A stretch of 64,000 nt of DNA from Pseudomonadota bacterium (GTDB lineage Bacteria > Pseudomonadota > Gammaproteobacteria > Steroidobacterales > Woeseiaceae), in assembly GCA_027618995.1 (NCBI GenBank), contig JAQCGO010000003.1:1-64000 (forward strand), written 5' to 3'. The position numbers were made by a program, and so were the translations under genes. Below the pieces are notes generated by a model. It had not been told where the DNA came from, searched no databases, and saw only the letters and a program-made list of their open reading frames with translations. This document shows positions 19,310 through 28,534 of the stretch, one piece after another (position 1 is the first letter of the stretch; each line of letters starts with the position of its first letter).

Positions 19310-20746
19310 ATGCAAAGACGAACAAAGATAGTTGCGACGCTGGGGCCTGCGACCGACAACCCGGATGTATTACGCAAAATGATCAGCGCCGGCCTTGACG
19401 TGGCGCGGATCAATTTTTCACACGGTGAGGCCGAGCAGCATCGGCGGCGTGCCAAACTGCTGCGCGACGCGGCGCTCGAATGCGGCCGCGATGTTGGCGT
19501 TATGGGGGACCTGCAGGGCCCAAAAATCCGCATCCGGCGCTTCAAGGATCACAGCGCCGTACTCAACGATGGCGCCAATTTTTTCCTGGATTCCGCCCTC
19601 GGTGGCGACGATGGCACGGCGGAGGGCGTCGGTGTCGCGCTGGATACCCTGCACGAGGACGTCGTTGCCGGTGATGCGCTGCTGCTGAACGACGGTCTGA
19701 TCGAGCTGGCTGTCGAGCGCATTGAAAAGACCCGCATCCATACCAAAGTGACCATGGGCGGCATCCTGTCGGATCACAAGGGTGTTAACAAGAAAGGCGG
19801 CGGCTTGTCGGCTGCCGCGCTGACGGATATCGATCGCGACAACATCAAGCTTGCCGCCGATCTGGAAATGGATTTTCTGGCGGTATCGTTCGTTTGCAGC
19901 GGCGATGACATCGACGAAGCGCGACAGCTTTTCCAGGCGGCCGGCGGCAAGGGCCTGATCGTTGCCAAGGTCGAGCGCGCCGAGGCCGTTGAAAATATCG
20001 ATTCGATCATCGCGGCTGCAGACGTTGTGATGGTGGCCCGTGGCGATCTCGGCGTGGAAATGGGTTACGCCGAGCTGACCGGCATCCAGAAGAGTCTGAT
20101 CCGCAAGACGCTCAAGGGCAGCAAGATCGTGATTACCGCGACCCAGATGATGGAATCGATGATCCAAAGCCCGATCCCGACGCGAGCCGAAGTCTCCGAC
20201 GTTGCCAATGCGGTCATGGACGGCACCGATGCGGTCATGTTGTCGGGCGAAACGGCGGTCGGCAAGTACCCGGTGCAGGCGGTTCGTGCCATGAGCGAAG
20301 TGTGTACCGGCGCGGAGAAATATCCTTTGCCCGAAGGCACCACGCGCCATCGCATGGGCGATTATTTCGAACATGTCGACGAGGCGATCGCGATGGCCGT
20401 GATGTATACGGCGAATCACCTCAACGTCAAAGCCATTATCGCGCTGACCGAGTCGGGATCGACGGCGCGCTGGATGTCACGCATTCGATCGGACATCCCG
20501 ATCTACGCGTTTACGCCGTATGCGGCAACGAGTCGCCGGGTTGCACTCTATCGCGGCGTCTATCCGGTGGCGTTCGAACCCGAGGAAACGACAAGAAAAG
20601 AGTTGTACGCGAGTATTTTCAAGACCTTGTTGAGCCACAAGCTGGTCGAAGTCGATGACCTGGTCATTTTCACCAAGGGCGATCTTGAGGGCGTTTCGGG
20701 CAGCACCAACGCGATGAAAATTCTCAAGGTCAAGGCGGCGGACTAG
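19310..20746 (+). CDS. pyk: Pyruvate kinase
   Basis: It converts phosphoenolpyruvate and ADP to pyruvate and ATP. The start at ATG 19310 gives MQRRTKIVATLGPATDN, the standard N-terminus; the open frame before it is not conserved. MVARGDLGVEM, ITATQMMESMI and DGTDAVMLSGETAVGKYP are the active-site blocks, and the C-terminal allosteric domain includes ALTESGSTARWMSR. It has 478 residues. The penicillin-acylase gene follows after 6 bases. The fba gene that often follows pyk in related clusters is absent here. Confidence 0.96.
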   Translation: MQRRTKIVATLGPATDNPDVLRKMISAGLDVARINFSHGEAEQHRRRAKLLRDAALECGRDVGVMGDLQGPKIRIRRFKDHSAVLNDGANFFLDSALGGDDGTAEGVGVALDTLHEDVVAGDALLLNDGLIELAVERIEKTRIHTKVTMGGILSDHKGVNKKGGGLSAAALTDIDRDNIKLAADLEMDFLAVSFVCSGDDIDEARQLFQAAGGKGLIVAKVERAEAVENIDSIIAAADVVMVARGDLGVEMGYAELTGIQKSLIRKTLKGSKIVITATQMMESMIQSPIPTRAEVSDVANAVMDGTDAVMLSGETAVGKYPVQAVRAMSEVCTGAEKYPLPEGTTRHRMGDYFEHVDEAIAMAVMYTANHLNVKAIIALTESGSTARWMSRIRSDIPIYAFTPYAATSRRVALYRGVYPVAFEPEETTRKELYASIFKTLLSHKLVEVDDLVIFTKGDLEGVSGSTNAMKILKVKAAD

Positions 20747-20752
20747 CAACAC

Positions 20753-23110
20753 ATGCGGCGCTGGATTATTCGTCTGTTGCTCGGGCTCGTGTCGGCCGTC
20801 GTTGTGGTCGGCCTTCTGGCGTGGCTGACGTTGCGCGCGAGCCTGCCACAGCTTGACGGCGAGATAGACGCGGTCGAATTGTCGGGGGCGGTCAGTATTA
20901 CGCGCGACGCGGCGGGCATCCCGACCATCAGCGCCGGCAATCGACTTGACCTTGCCTACGCGACCGGCTTCGTGCATGGCCAGGACCGATACTTTCAAAT
21001 GGATCTCATCCGTCGCGATGCAGCTGGCGAATTGTCGGCGATCATTGGACCGGCCACGATCGAGGCGGATCGTCGTAAGCGCCTGCACCGGTTTCGCAGT
21101 CGCGCTACGGTGGCGATCGAAGCGTTGAGTAGTAACGAACTGGAGCTCATTGAACGCTATGCGGCGGGGGTGAACGCCGGGCTTGCCAGCCTCAACGCCA
21201 AACCGTTCGAATATTACGTGCTGGGCGTCGATCCGCAGCCCTGGGTCCCTGAGGACTCCATGCTGGTTGCTTATGCGATGTTCATCGACCTGAATCATGA
21301 AATCGCACAACGCGACGTGCAACGCGGCTTGGCCGCAAGAATCCTGCCACCCGAGGTGTTTGCCTGGATGTACCCGGACGGAACGTCCTGGGATGCGCCG
21401 CTGCAGGGTGACGCGCGGGCTTCGGCACCGATACCGTCCGCCGACGTGTATTCGTTGCGCTCGGTCAGGTTCAAGGTGTCGCCCGCGGGCGAGTTCGATT
21501 CGCCTCCGTTGCTGGGCAGCAATAACTGGGCCGTCAGCGGCGCCTTGACGGCGTCCGGGTTGCCGATTGTCAGTAACGACATGCACCTCGGTCTGGATGT
21601 GCCGAACATTTACTATCGCGCAAGGCTGGTGTCGACCGGCACGCCCGCGGTTGACGTCAGCGGTGTTACGTTGCCCGGGCAACCATTGGTTATCGCCGGC
21701 AGCAGCGGAAGGGTTGCCTGGGGTTTTACTAACAGTTATGGCGACTGGTCCGATGCGATCGTTTTGCGACCGGGCGAAGCGCCAGGCACGTACCGAACGC
21801 CGGACGGCGACCAGGCATTCCGGATTTACGAAGAAATCATCGCTGTGAAAGACGGTGAGCCCGTGTCGCAAACCGTGCGCGAAACGATCTGGGGTCCGGT
21901 TCTCGACGGCGTTGCGTATCCGGACGGCGAAATCGCTGTCAGCTGGATTGCGCATCACGCGAGCGAGACCAATCTGCGTCTGCTGGAACTGGAAACGGCT
22001 GGCACGGTGGCAGAGGCGCTGGACATCGCGAACCATGTCACGATCCCGCCGCAGAATTTTGTTACTGGCGATGCTGATGGCAACATCGGCTGGACCATCG
22101 CAGGTGGAATACCGAATCGCACAGGGTATGACCCGCTGTTGCCGGCAGACTGGAGTGCAACGCAGGGCTGGCAAGGCTGGCTGCCGGCCGAAGATTATCC
22201 GCGGATCGTCAACCCCGAGAGTGGCCGCATCTGGACAGCCAACGCGCGTGTCGTCGATGGCGAAGCACTGCGACTGATCGGTGATGGCGGCTATGACCTC
22301 GGCGCTCGCGCCGGCCAGATTCGCGATGCCCTGTTCGCAAAAGGCCAGTTCGAACCAAGCGACATGCTGGCAATACAATTCGATGATCGCGCCCTGTTTC
22401 TTGACCGCTGGCAGAAGTTACTGGTCGAGGTTCTGGGTGACGCGGATGAGTTCGCGGAGTATCGGCGGCTGGTCACCAACTGGATCCCGCGCGCGGTTCC
22501 CGAGTCGGTCGGCTATCGACTGGTTCGTGGCTTCCGTCTCGAGGTCCGGCAACGCGTATTTGACGCGCTGATGACACCGGTGCGCGAGGCCTACGGCGAC
22601 GACGTGCAACTGCGCATGAGCAAACAGTTTGAAGCACCGTTATGGTCGCTGCTGACTGAGCAACCGGAACACCTGCTGCCGGCCGGATTCGACAGCTGGA
22701 ACGAGTTTCTGCTGGCGGCGGTGCGCGCCAATATTCTGTATTTAAACGAGAATTTTGACGGGCCGCTGGCGGAGCGTAGTTGGGGAGAGTTCAATACAGC
22801 CGTGATTCAACATCCGCTCAGCCGCGCGCTACCGGCCTTGTCTGCCTGGCTCGATATGCCCGCCGCACAACTGAACGGCGACGTTGACCTGCCAAAGACG
22901 CAAGGCCCGAACTTTGGCGCGTCGGAGCGTTTCAGCGTGTATCCCGGCGATGCGGCTAACAGCCTGATGCACATGCCCGGCGGCCAGAGCGGACACCCGC
23001 TGTCGGATTTCTACCGCCAGGGCCACAGCGCCTGGGTCGAAGGCCGGGCCACGCCGTTCCTGCCGGACGTCGCGCAACACGAGCTCATATTGCGACCGAT
23101 GACGCGGTAA
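20753..23110 (+). CDS. Penicillin acylase-family Ntn hydrolase
   Basis: A 785-residue S45-family precursor. The N-terminal hydrophobic segment (IRLLLGLVSAVVVVGLLAWL) is a signal or anchor, placing the enzyme in the periplasm. ITRDAAGIPTI and GFVHGQDRYFQMD mark the alpha-chain region. GSNNW holds the Ser (about residue 256) that becomes the beta-chain N-terminal nucleophile after self-cleavage; NDMHLGLDVPNIYY follows. Family members hydrolyse penicillins, acyl-homoserine lactones or other N-acyl amides, and the substrate cannot be read from sequence. It lies 6 bases after pyk and 1 base before the MoxR gene. Confidence 0.92.
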   Translation: MRRWIIRLLLGLVSAVVVVGLLAWLTLRASLPQLDGEIDAVELSGAVSITRDAAGIPTISAGNRLDLAYATGFVHGQDRYFQMDLIRRDAAGELSAIIGPATIEADRRKRLHRFRSRATVAIEALSSNELELIERYAAGVNAGLASLNAKPFEYYVLGVDPQPWVPEDSMLVAYAMFIDLNHEIAQRDVQRGLAARILPPEVFAWMYPDGTSWDAPLQGDARASAPIPSADVYSLRSVRFKVSPAGEFDSPPLLGSNNWAVSGALTASGLPIVSNDMHLGLDVPNIYYRARLVSTGTPAVDVSGVTLPGQPLVIAGSSGRVAWGFTNSYGDWSDAIVLRPGEAPGTYRTPDGDQAFRIYEEIIAVKDGEPVSQTVRETIWGPVLDGVAYPDGEIAVSWIAHHASETNLRLLELETAGTVAEALDIANHVTIPPQNFVTGDADGNIGWTIAGGIPNRTGYDPLLPADWSATQGWQGWLPAEDYPRIVNPESGRIWTANARVVDGEALRLIGDGGYDLGARAGQIRDALFAKGQFEPSDMLAIQFDDRALFLDRWQKLLVEVLGDADEFAEYRRLVTNWIPRAVPESVGYRLVRGFRLEVRQRVFDALMTPVREAYGDDVQLRMSKQFEAPLWSLLTEQPEHLLPAGFDSWNEFLLAAVRANILYLNENFDGPLAERSWGEFNTAVIQHPLSRALPALSAWLDMPAAQLNGDVDLPKTQGPNFGASERFSVYPGDAANSLMHMPGGQSGHPLSDFYRQGHSAWVEGRATPFLPDVAQHELILRPMTR

Positions 23111-23111
23111 C

Positions 23112-23987
23112 ATGGCCGCTATGGCAAACAGCAGATTTCAAAGTACGAGCAGCTACGTCGCGACTGACGACCTGACGATCGCCGTCAACGCGGCCGTAAC
23201 GCTGGCGCGCCCCATTCTGATCAAAGGCGAGCCGGGCACGGGCAAGACGCAGCTGGCGCAGGAGATCGCCACGTCGTTGCATAAGCCATTGCATGAATGG
23301 CATATCAAGTCGACGACCAAGGCGCAACAGGGTCTTTACGAATACGACGCTGTTGCCCGGTTGCGCGACTCACAGCTGGGCGATGATCGCGTCCACGATA
23401 TTTCAAATTACATCATTCATGGCAAGGTTTGGGATGCGTTTCAATCGGACCAGCAACCGGTGTTGCTGATCGATGAAATCGACAAGGCCGATATCGAGTT
23501 TCCGAACGACCTGTTGCGAGAACTCGATCGCATGGAGTTTTTCGTTTACGAAACGAAACAACTGGTCAAGGCAGTGCATCGACCCATCATCGTTATTACC
23601 AGTAACAATGAAAAGGAATTGCCGGATGCCTTCCTGCGGCGCTGTTTTTTCCACTACATCAAATTCCCGGACCAGCAGACGATGCAAAGCATCGTCGACG
23701 TGCATTTCCCCAATCTCAAGAAAACGCTGCTGGCCGAAGCGCTGAATGCGTTCTACCGTGTGCGTGACGTACCGGGGCTAAAAAAGAAACCGTCGACTTC
23801 GGAGCTGCTCGATTGGATCAAATTGCTGTTGGCCGAAGACATTCCACCCGAGGCGCTGCGCGCGGAAGATTCGCGAACGGCGATTCCGCCACTTTATGGT
23901 GCGTTGCTCAAGAACGAGCAGGATGTGCATCTGTTTGAGCAGCTGGTATTTCTGAATCGACGCAGCGGCAACACGCCAGGCCGATAG
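23112..23987 (+). CDS. MoxR-type AAA+ ATPase
   Basis: A 291-residue chaperone-like ATPase. Walker A is GEPGTGKTQLA, Walker B is VLLIDEIDKAD, sensor 1 is IVITSNNEKELPDAF, and the Arg finger region RRCFFHYIKFP follows. MoxR proteins usually work with a neighbouring VWA protein to insert metals or assemble complexes, and a VWA gene follows here after 18 bases. The start is ATG 23112 or the in-frame ATG 23121; the second lies nearer the conserved region. No target enzyme is obvious nearby. Confidence 0.93.
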   Translation: MAAMANSRFQSTSSYVATDDLTIAVNAAVTLARPILIKGEPGTGKTQLAQEIATSLHKPLHEWHIKSTTKAQQGLYEYDAVARLRDSQLGDDRVHDISNYIIHGKVWDAFQSDQQPVLLIDEIDKADIEFPNDLLRELDRMEFFVYETKQLVKAVHRPIIVITSNNEKELPDAFLRRCFFHYIKFPDQQTMQSIVDVHFPNLKKTLLAEALNAFYRVRDVPGLKKKPSTSELLDWIKLLLAEDIPPEALRAEDSRTAIPPLYGALLKNEQDVHLFEQLVFLNRRSGNTPGR

Positions 23988-24005
23988 CAGCGCCGTGTCG
24001 CGGCC

Positions 24006-25181
24006 ATGCTGATTCCGTTTTTCTACCAACTTCGTGCCGGCGGCATGAAGACGTCTATTACCGAGCTGCTTACCCTGTACGAAGCCATGCGGGAGGGACT
24101 CGCGCGGCACAGCGTTGATGAGTTCTATTACCTGTCACGGGCTTGCCTGGTCAAAGATGAATCGCAGCTGGATCGCTTCGACCGGATATTTTCTGCCTAT
24201 TTCAAGGGGGTGGAAGACTCGTTACGCGATCTGTTGCAGGACATTCCCGAGGAGTGGCTGCGGCGCCAGGCGGAATTGCACCTGAGCGACGAAGAGAAGG
24301 CGAAAATCGAGACGCTGGGCGGCTTCGAAGAGCTGATGAAGGCATTGCAGGCGCGACTCGACGAGCAGGATGAGCGGCACGAGGGTGGCAGTCGCTGGAT
24401 AGGCACCGCGGGCACGTCGCCGTTTGGTGCCTACGGCTTCAATTCCGAGGGCGTACGCATAGGCCAGTCCGGGTCGCGTAATCGCAGCGCCGTCAAAGTC
24501 TGGGATCGCCGCGAGTATCGCAATCTTGACGATTCTGTCGAGCTCGGCACACGCAATATCAAGGTGGCGCTGCGGCGCCTGCGTAAATTCGCGCGCGCGG
24601 GTGCTGCGGACCAGCTTGATTTGCCGGATACGATTGATAAGACGGCACGGAACGCCGGCATGCTCGATATTCGCATGGTGCCGGAGCGGCACAACGCGGT
24701 GAAAATTTTATTGTGCCTCGATGTGGGAGGCTCAATGGATGATCATGTGCGTATCTGCGAGGAACTGTTTTCGGCCGCACGCAGCGAATTCAAGCACCTC
24801 GAGTATTTCTATTTTCACAATTTTATTTATGAAAATTTCTGGAAGGATAATCGGCGGCGACACGCGGAACGGTATGCGACTCTCGATATCACGCACAAGT
24901 ACGCATCCGACTACAAATTGATATTCGTCGGTGATGCAACCATGAGTCCTTACGAGGTTGTGTACGCCGGCGGCAGCGTGGAGCATTGGAACGAAGAGCC
25001 GGGCTCCGTGTGGATGCAGCGCTTGTTGCGGACCTACCCAAAGGCGATCTGGTTGAATCCGGAGCCGCGCCGGCGCTGGGACTACATGCCGTCAACGAAG
25101 ATCATTCGACAACTAATGAACGATCGAATGTATCCGCTGACCCTTGCTGGCCTGGATGAAGGTATGAAAAAGCTGCGTTAG
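24006..25181 (+). CDS. CoxE-like VWA-domain protein
   Basis: A 391-residue partner of the preceding MoxR ATPase. The N-terminal half is helical and charged (MLIPFFYQLRAGGMKTSITE, later EEWLRRQAELHLSDEEKAKIE). The C-terminal VWA domain has its metal site as CLDVGGSMDDH, where the canonical DxSxS is DxGxS, so the first Ser ligand is replaced by Gly. FYFHNFIYENFWKD and FVGDATMSPYE follow. The last four bases overlap the opposing peroxiredoxin gene. It probably forms a two-component assembly machine with MoxR; the client is unknown. Confidence 0.88.
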   Translation: MLIPFFYQLRAGGMKTSITELLTLYEAMREGLARHSVDEFYYLSRACLVKDESQLDRFDRIFSAYFKGVEDSLRDLLQDIPEEWLRRQAELHLSDEEKAKIETLGGFEELMKALQARLDEQDERHEGGSRWIGTAGTSPFGAYGFNSEGVRIGQSGSRNRSAVKVWDRREYRNLDDSVELGTRNIKVALRRLRKFARAGAADQLDLPDTIDKTARNAGMLDIRMVPERHNAVKILLCLDVGGSMDDHVRICEELFSAARSEFKHLEYFYFHNFIYENFWKDNRRRHAERYATLDITHKYASDYKLIFVGDATMSPYEVVYAGGSVEHWNEEPGSVWMQRLLRTYPKAIWLNPEPRRRWDYMPSTKIIRQLMNDRMYPLTLAGLDEGMKKLR

Positions 25182-25723
25182 TTTGGAGCGGCTTGCGCGC
25201 CGAGCGCCTTGAGATCGGCAAGCACTTCGACAGAATGCGTATCGGGTTTGACTGAATTGTAATGCCTGGCGACGTTGCCGGCAGGGTCGATCAGGAAGGT
25301 TTCGCGCTTCGCGACCGTCCAGCCGAACATCTTGGTTCTTACGCCATACGCGTCGGCGGCTTTGCCGTCGGTATCTGCGAGTAGCGGAAATGGCAATTCA
25401 TAATGTTCGGCAAAACTCTTGTGCGACTCCACGCCATCGAAACTTACACCGAGAATCTGCGCGTTGATTTCCCGGAATGCAAAAATATTGTCGCGAAATT
25501 CGCACGCCTCGGTTGTGCAGCCCGGCGTCTCGTCCTTCGGGTAGAAATACAATACCACCCAGCTGTCACGATAGTCTTCGAGGGAGTGCAGCTGACCGGT
25601 CTGATCGAGCAGCTCAAACTCCGGTGCTGGCATGCCAACGGTAATTTCCTCGGCGGCCGCATGGCCAGATGCGCCGACCAGGACCGAGAGAAGGACGAGT
25701 TGTAGTGAGATCGCGTATTTCAT
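25178..25723 (-). CDS. Exported Bcp/PrxQ-type peroxiredoxin
   Basis: A thiol peroxidase of about 181 residues. The start chosen at 25723 gives MKYAISLQLVLLSVLVGASG, then an Ala-rich cleavage region before EEITVG, so the mature enzyme is periplasmic; most Bcp proteins are cytoplasmic. The peroxidatic Cys69 and resolving Cys74 are in PKDETPGCTTEACEF, the C-x4-C spacing of atypical 2-Cys PrxQ enzymes. The frame stays open upstream to 25801 without conserved sequence. A TATAAT lies only about ten bases ahead of the ATG, so the transcript may be nearly leaderless. Confidence 0.9.
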   Translation of the reverse strand: MKYAISLQLVLLSVLVGASGHAAAEEITVGMPAPEFELLDQTGQLHSLEDYRDSWVVLYFYPKDETPGCTTEACEFRDNIFAFREINAQILGVSFDGVESHKSFAEHYELPFPLLADTDGKAADAYGVRTKMFGWTVAKRETFLIDPAGNVARHYNSVKPDTHSVEVLADLKALGAQAAPN

Positions 25724-25734
25724 AGCGTGGACAT

Positions 25735-25740
25735 TATAAT
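25735..25740. promoter_or_regulatory. Shared -10-like TATAAT in the peroxiredoxin/patatin divergent region
   Basis: ATTATAAT (25733-25740) is self-complementary, so it can act as a -10 in either direction. On the minus strand TTGTCC lies upstream at a 19-base spacing, slightly long. No good -35 is visible on the plus strand. The whole intergenic region is only 43 bases. Confidence 0.35.
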
Positions 25741-25766
25741 GGCTAATCATTTGTAGCGGACAATTT

Positions 25767-26999
25767 ATGCATGTCGCCAGCATGAAGCGCGCAATCGACA
25801 AGCAGCGGGTCGCCCTGGTGCTGCCGGGCGGCGGTGCGCGCGGTGCATTTCAGGTAGGGGTGCTAAAGGCGCTCGCAGAGCTTATGCCAAAAGCCGCCCG
25901 CAACCCGTTCGCGGTATTGAGCGGTACCTCCGCCGGCGCCATCAACGCCGTTGTGCTGGCGAGCCAGGCGCAGCGCTTTCGACATGCAGTCGCCGAACTG
26001 GAGCACGTATGGGGAAATTTCCGCTGCCACCAGGTATACCGCACCGACCATGTGACCATGCTGAAGAGCAGCCTGCACTGGATGGCGTCAATCGTGCTCG
26101 GCGGCTTTCTCGTTGGCGCACCCAGGTCATTGCTGGACAATTCGCCGCTGCGCTCGCTTTTGAGTCGAAATGTCCGATTTCCACGTATCCAGGATGCTAT
26201 TGACCATGGCTATCTTGAGGCCGTTTCGGTAACGGCCGCAGGCTATGCAACCGCTCGTTCAACCTCGTTTTTCCAGGCTGCGGACAGACACCAGGGCTGG
26301 GCACGCACACGTCGCGTCGGTGTCCGGGCTGAGCTGCATCTCGACCACCTGATGGCGAGCATCGCGGTACCGATGATTTTTCCGCCGGTGCAGATCGATA
26401 GCGAGTATTTCGGTGATGGTGCAATGCGTCAGGCCACTCCGCTCAGCCCGGCAATCCACCTGGGTGCTGACCGCATACTCGTAATCGGTATTCGTGACGA
26501 AACGGCTGACAAACCGCCGTCAGGCAATGCCGCGCCGTCGGCGCCGAATTTTGCGCAGATTGCCGGCTATATGCTCGATACCCTGTTCATGGACGGCCTG
26601 TACTCTGATATCGAGCGCATGGCCCGCATCAATCAATTGATAGACGCGGTCAGCCCGGAGCACCGCGGCGGCTCGTTTGCCAAAATGCATGCGATTGACA
26701 CCATGCTGGTCGTTCCCAGTCAGGATCTGCGGGTAATCGCCGCCCGACATCGCGCGGATCTTCCGTTTGCATTGCGCGCCTTGTTGCGTGGACTCAGCGG
26801 GCGCAAGCCCAGCGAGAATCGCCTGCTGAGCTTTCTGCTGTTTGAGCAGTCGTACACACGTGAATTGATTGATCTTGGCTATCAGGATGCGATGAAGGTC
26901 AAAGATCAGTTGCTGGCCTTCGTCACCGGCGCCGACGTTCCGCGCCTGTTCGCTCCCGACTGGATCCAGCGCGATCTCAGCTCCCTGCACGGTGACTAG
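25767..26999 (+). CDS. Patatin-like phospholipase
   Basis: A 410-residue lipid acyl hydrolase with a Ser-Asp dyad. The oxyanion loop is LPGGGARGAFQVGVLKAL (about residues 19-36), the nucleophile Ser55 is in GTSAG, and the catalytic Asp is in YFGDGAMRQ. No signal peptide is obvious, so it is probably cytoplasmic or peripheral, resembling the RssA/YchK type rather than secreted ExoU. The C-terminal third lacks recognisable motifs. The start is ATG 25767 or 25782. It converges on rapZ across a REP-like repeat. Confidence 0.9.
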   Translation: MHVASMKRAIDKQRVALVLPGGGARGAFQVGVLKALAELMPKAARNPFAVLSGTSAGAINAVVLASQAQRFRHAVAELEHVWGNFRCHQVYRTDHVTMLKSSLHWMASIVLGGFLVGAPRSLLDNSPLRSLLSRNVRFPRIQDAIDHGYLEAVSVTAAGYATARSTSFFQAADRHQGWARTRRVGVRAELHLDHLMASIAVPMIFPPVQIDSEYFGDGAMRQATPLSPAIHLGADRILVIGIRDETADKPPSGNAAPSAPNFAQIAGYMLDTLFMDGLYSDIERMARINQLIDAVSPEHRGGSFAKMHAIDTMLVVPSQDLRVIAARHRADLPFALRALLRGLSGRKPSENRLLSFLLFEQSYTRELIDLGYQDAMKVKDQLLAFVTGADVPRLFAPDWIQRDLSSLHGD

Positions 27000-27002
27000 G
27001 CT

Positions 27003-27028
27003 GGTTGCAGGCGGCCTCCCACAGGAGT
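27003..27028 (-). repeat. REP-like short repeat, copy 2
   Basis: Inverted relative to the copy at 727-752, with the core GCCTCCCACAGGA identical between them. It sits in the 47-base gap between the convergent patatin and rapZ genes, a typical REP location. Confidence 0.5.
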
Positions 27029-27046
27029 TTGCTTGCGCGCTTCCAT

Positions 27047-27937
27047 TTACCGGCTTTCGATAGCCTGTCTGTCGAGCTCGTTATGGCGCACCAATACCGG
27101 ATCATGGGTGGTGCGCAGCGCGGTGGCCAGCTTGTCGGTCATGAAGACGGAGCGATGCTGGCCGCCTGTGCAACCGATCGCGACCGTCAGGTAACCGCGA
27201 TGTACCTTGTCGTACTCGGGGATCCAGCGCTGCAGGAATGCCAGGATATCGTTGTACATGGCAATAACCGCCGGCTGTGCCTCAAGAAAGTCAGTCACTT
27301 CCTTGTCGCGCCCATTGAGGCCGCGCAATTTGAGCGTCCAGTACGGGTTTGGCAGGCAACGCAGATCAAATACGAAATCGGCGTCGGCCGGGATGCCGTT
27401 CTTGAAACCGAAAGATTCGATTAGTGCGGACAGCGTATGTAATTTGCGCCTATCAATGCGCTCGCGAATTGCATCGGCCAACTGGTAGATACTCATTCGC
27501 GATGTATCGACAATCAGGTCCGCCGCATTGGCGACCTCGGCCATAATAGTTCTTTCACTGGCAATCGCAGTGCGCAGCTCAGTGCCATGATCCGCCAGTG
27601 GGTGGCGACGTCGGGAGTCGCCGAAGCGTTGTAACAGGACGTCGTCACTGGCCTGCAGGAACAGCAATTCGGTCTGCACACCATCAGCCTGCAGCTCCGC
27701 GATCATCTTGGGTAACGACTCGACGTCCTTGCGCCGGTTCCGCGCATCAACACCGACCGCCAGGAGCCGCACAGGCTTGTCGCTGCTGCTGCGAATTTCG
27801 TCAACGACCGAGTTGAGCAGTGCCGCCGGCATATTGTCGACGCAGTAGTAGCCGAGGTCTTCCAGAACATGCAGCGCGATGGTCTTACCGGAACCAGATA
27901 GCCCGCTGATGATGATCAAGCGCATTTCGTCGGCCAT
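27047..27937 (-). CDS. rapZ: RNase adapter protein / nucleotide-binding protein RapZ
   Basis: A 296-residue P-loop protein. Walker A is ISGLSGSGKTIALH, followed by LEDLGYYCVDNMP. The C-terminal domain has FDLRCLPNPYW and the terminal signature IGCTGGQHRSVF. In enterobacteria RapZ presents the GlmZ small RNA to RNase E and senses glucosamine-6-phosphate; elsewhere the linkage to rpoN and PTS-Ntr genes is conserved but the role is less clear. It is the last gene of the minus-strand kdsD-to-rapZ run, 26 bases after ptsN. Confidence 0.95.
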   Translation of the reverse strand: MADEMRLIIISGLSGSGKTIALHVLEDLGYYCVDNMPAALLNSVVDEIRSSSDKPVRLLAVGVDARNRRKDVESLPKMIAELQADGVQTELLFLQASDDVLLQRFGDSRRRHPLADHGTELRTAIASERTIMAEVANAADLIVDTSRMSIYQLADAIRERIDRRKLHTLSALIESFGFKNGIPADADFVFDLRCLPNPYWTLKLRGLNGRDKEVTDFLEAQPAVIAMYNDILAFLQRWIPEYDKVHRGYLTVAIGCTGGQHRSVFMTDKLATALRTTHDPVLVRHNELDRQAIESR

Positions 27938-27963
27938 AAGTCGCGTCCGCGTTGTGTGTTTTG

Positions 27964-28458
27964 CTACGACCCGTCAGCGGTCTTCAGGTCAATGACGACG
28001 CTTGATACATAGCTATTGATCAACGAGTCGTACAACTGATTGCTGGTATCCGCGTCACGAATTTTCTGGCGCAATGCCTGGTCGCCAAGCAGGTCCGCAA
28101 TGTTGCAAATATTGGCCTGGTGAGTCGCGTCAATATCTTGCGGCACTACCAGGCCAAAAACGATGTCGACGGAATCCCCGTCGGATGAATCAAAGTCGAT
28201 CGGCTCCGACAACCTGATCAACGCCGCAATAGTCGTGTCCAGGCCCGGAACGCGGCAATGAGGAAATGCCACGCCCTGGCCCAGGCCGGTACAGCCAAGC
28301 CGCTCACGCGCAATCAGGCGTGCGACGATATCTTCACTGGCGATATCCGGCAGCGACCGTACCAGGAGTTCGCTGAGAATCTCCAGGCAATGCTTCTTGC
28401 TGCGTGCTTGCGCATTGCACAAGACGTTGTCTAGCTTGATGATTTGTTCGAGCAGCAT
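27964..28458 (-). CDS. ptsN: PTS-Ntr EIIA protein
   Basis: A 164-residue EIIA of the nitrogen-related phosphotransferase system, a regulatory phospho-acceptor. The phosphorylated His is in GQGVAFPHCRVPGL. The start at ATG 28458 gives MLLEQIIKLDNVLC, as in family members; upstream codons up to 28581 are open but not conserved. No ptsO (NPr) gene follows rapZ, so the phosphate donor must be encoded elsewhere. It lies between hpf and rapZ in the standard rpoN cluster order. Confidence 0.94.
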   Translation of the reverse strand: MLLEQIIKLDNVLCNAQARSKKHCLEILSELLVRSLPDIASEDIVARLIARERLGCTGLGQGVAFPHCRVPGLDTTIAALIRLSEPIDFDSSDGDSVDIVFGLVVPQDIDATHQANICNIADLLGDQALRQKIRDADTSNQLYDSLINSYVSSVVIDLKTADGS

Positions 28459-28534
28459 GATCGGGGGGGGCAGCTTGTGGCTAATGCGCCCGTGCGGCAG
28501 CGTGAATAGCTGACCGCACGGGCCGAGAACGGCG

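Noticed and set aside
20477-22378. 633-codon open frame on the minus strand opposite pyk and the penicillin acylase
   Set aside because: Its translation is rich in Arg, Gln and His with no recognisable domain, and it lies exactly opposite two well-supported genes; long antisense frames are expected in GC-rich DNA.
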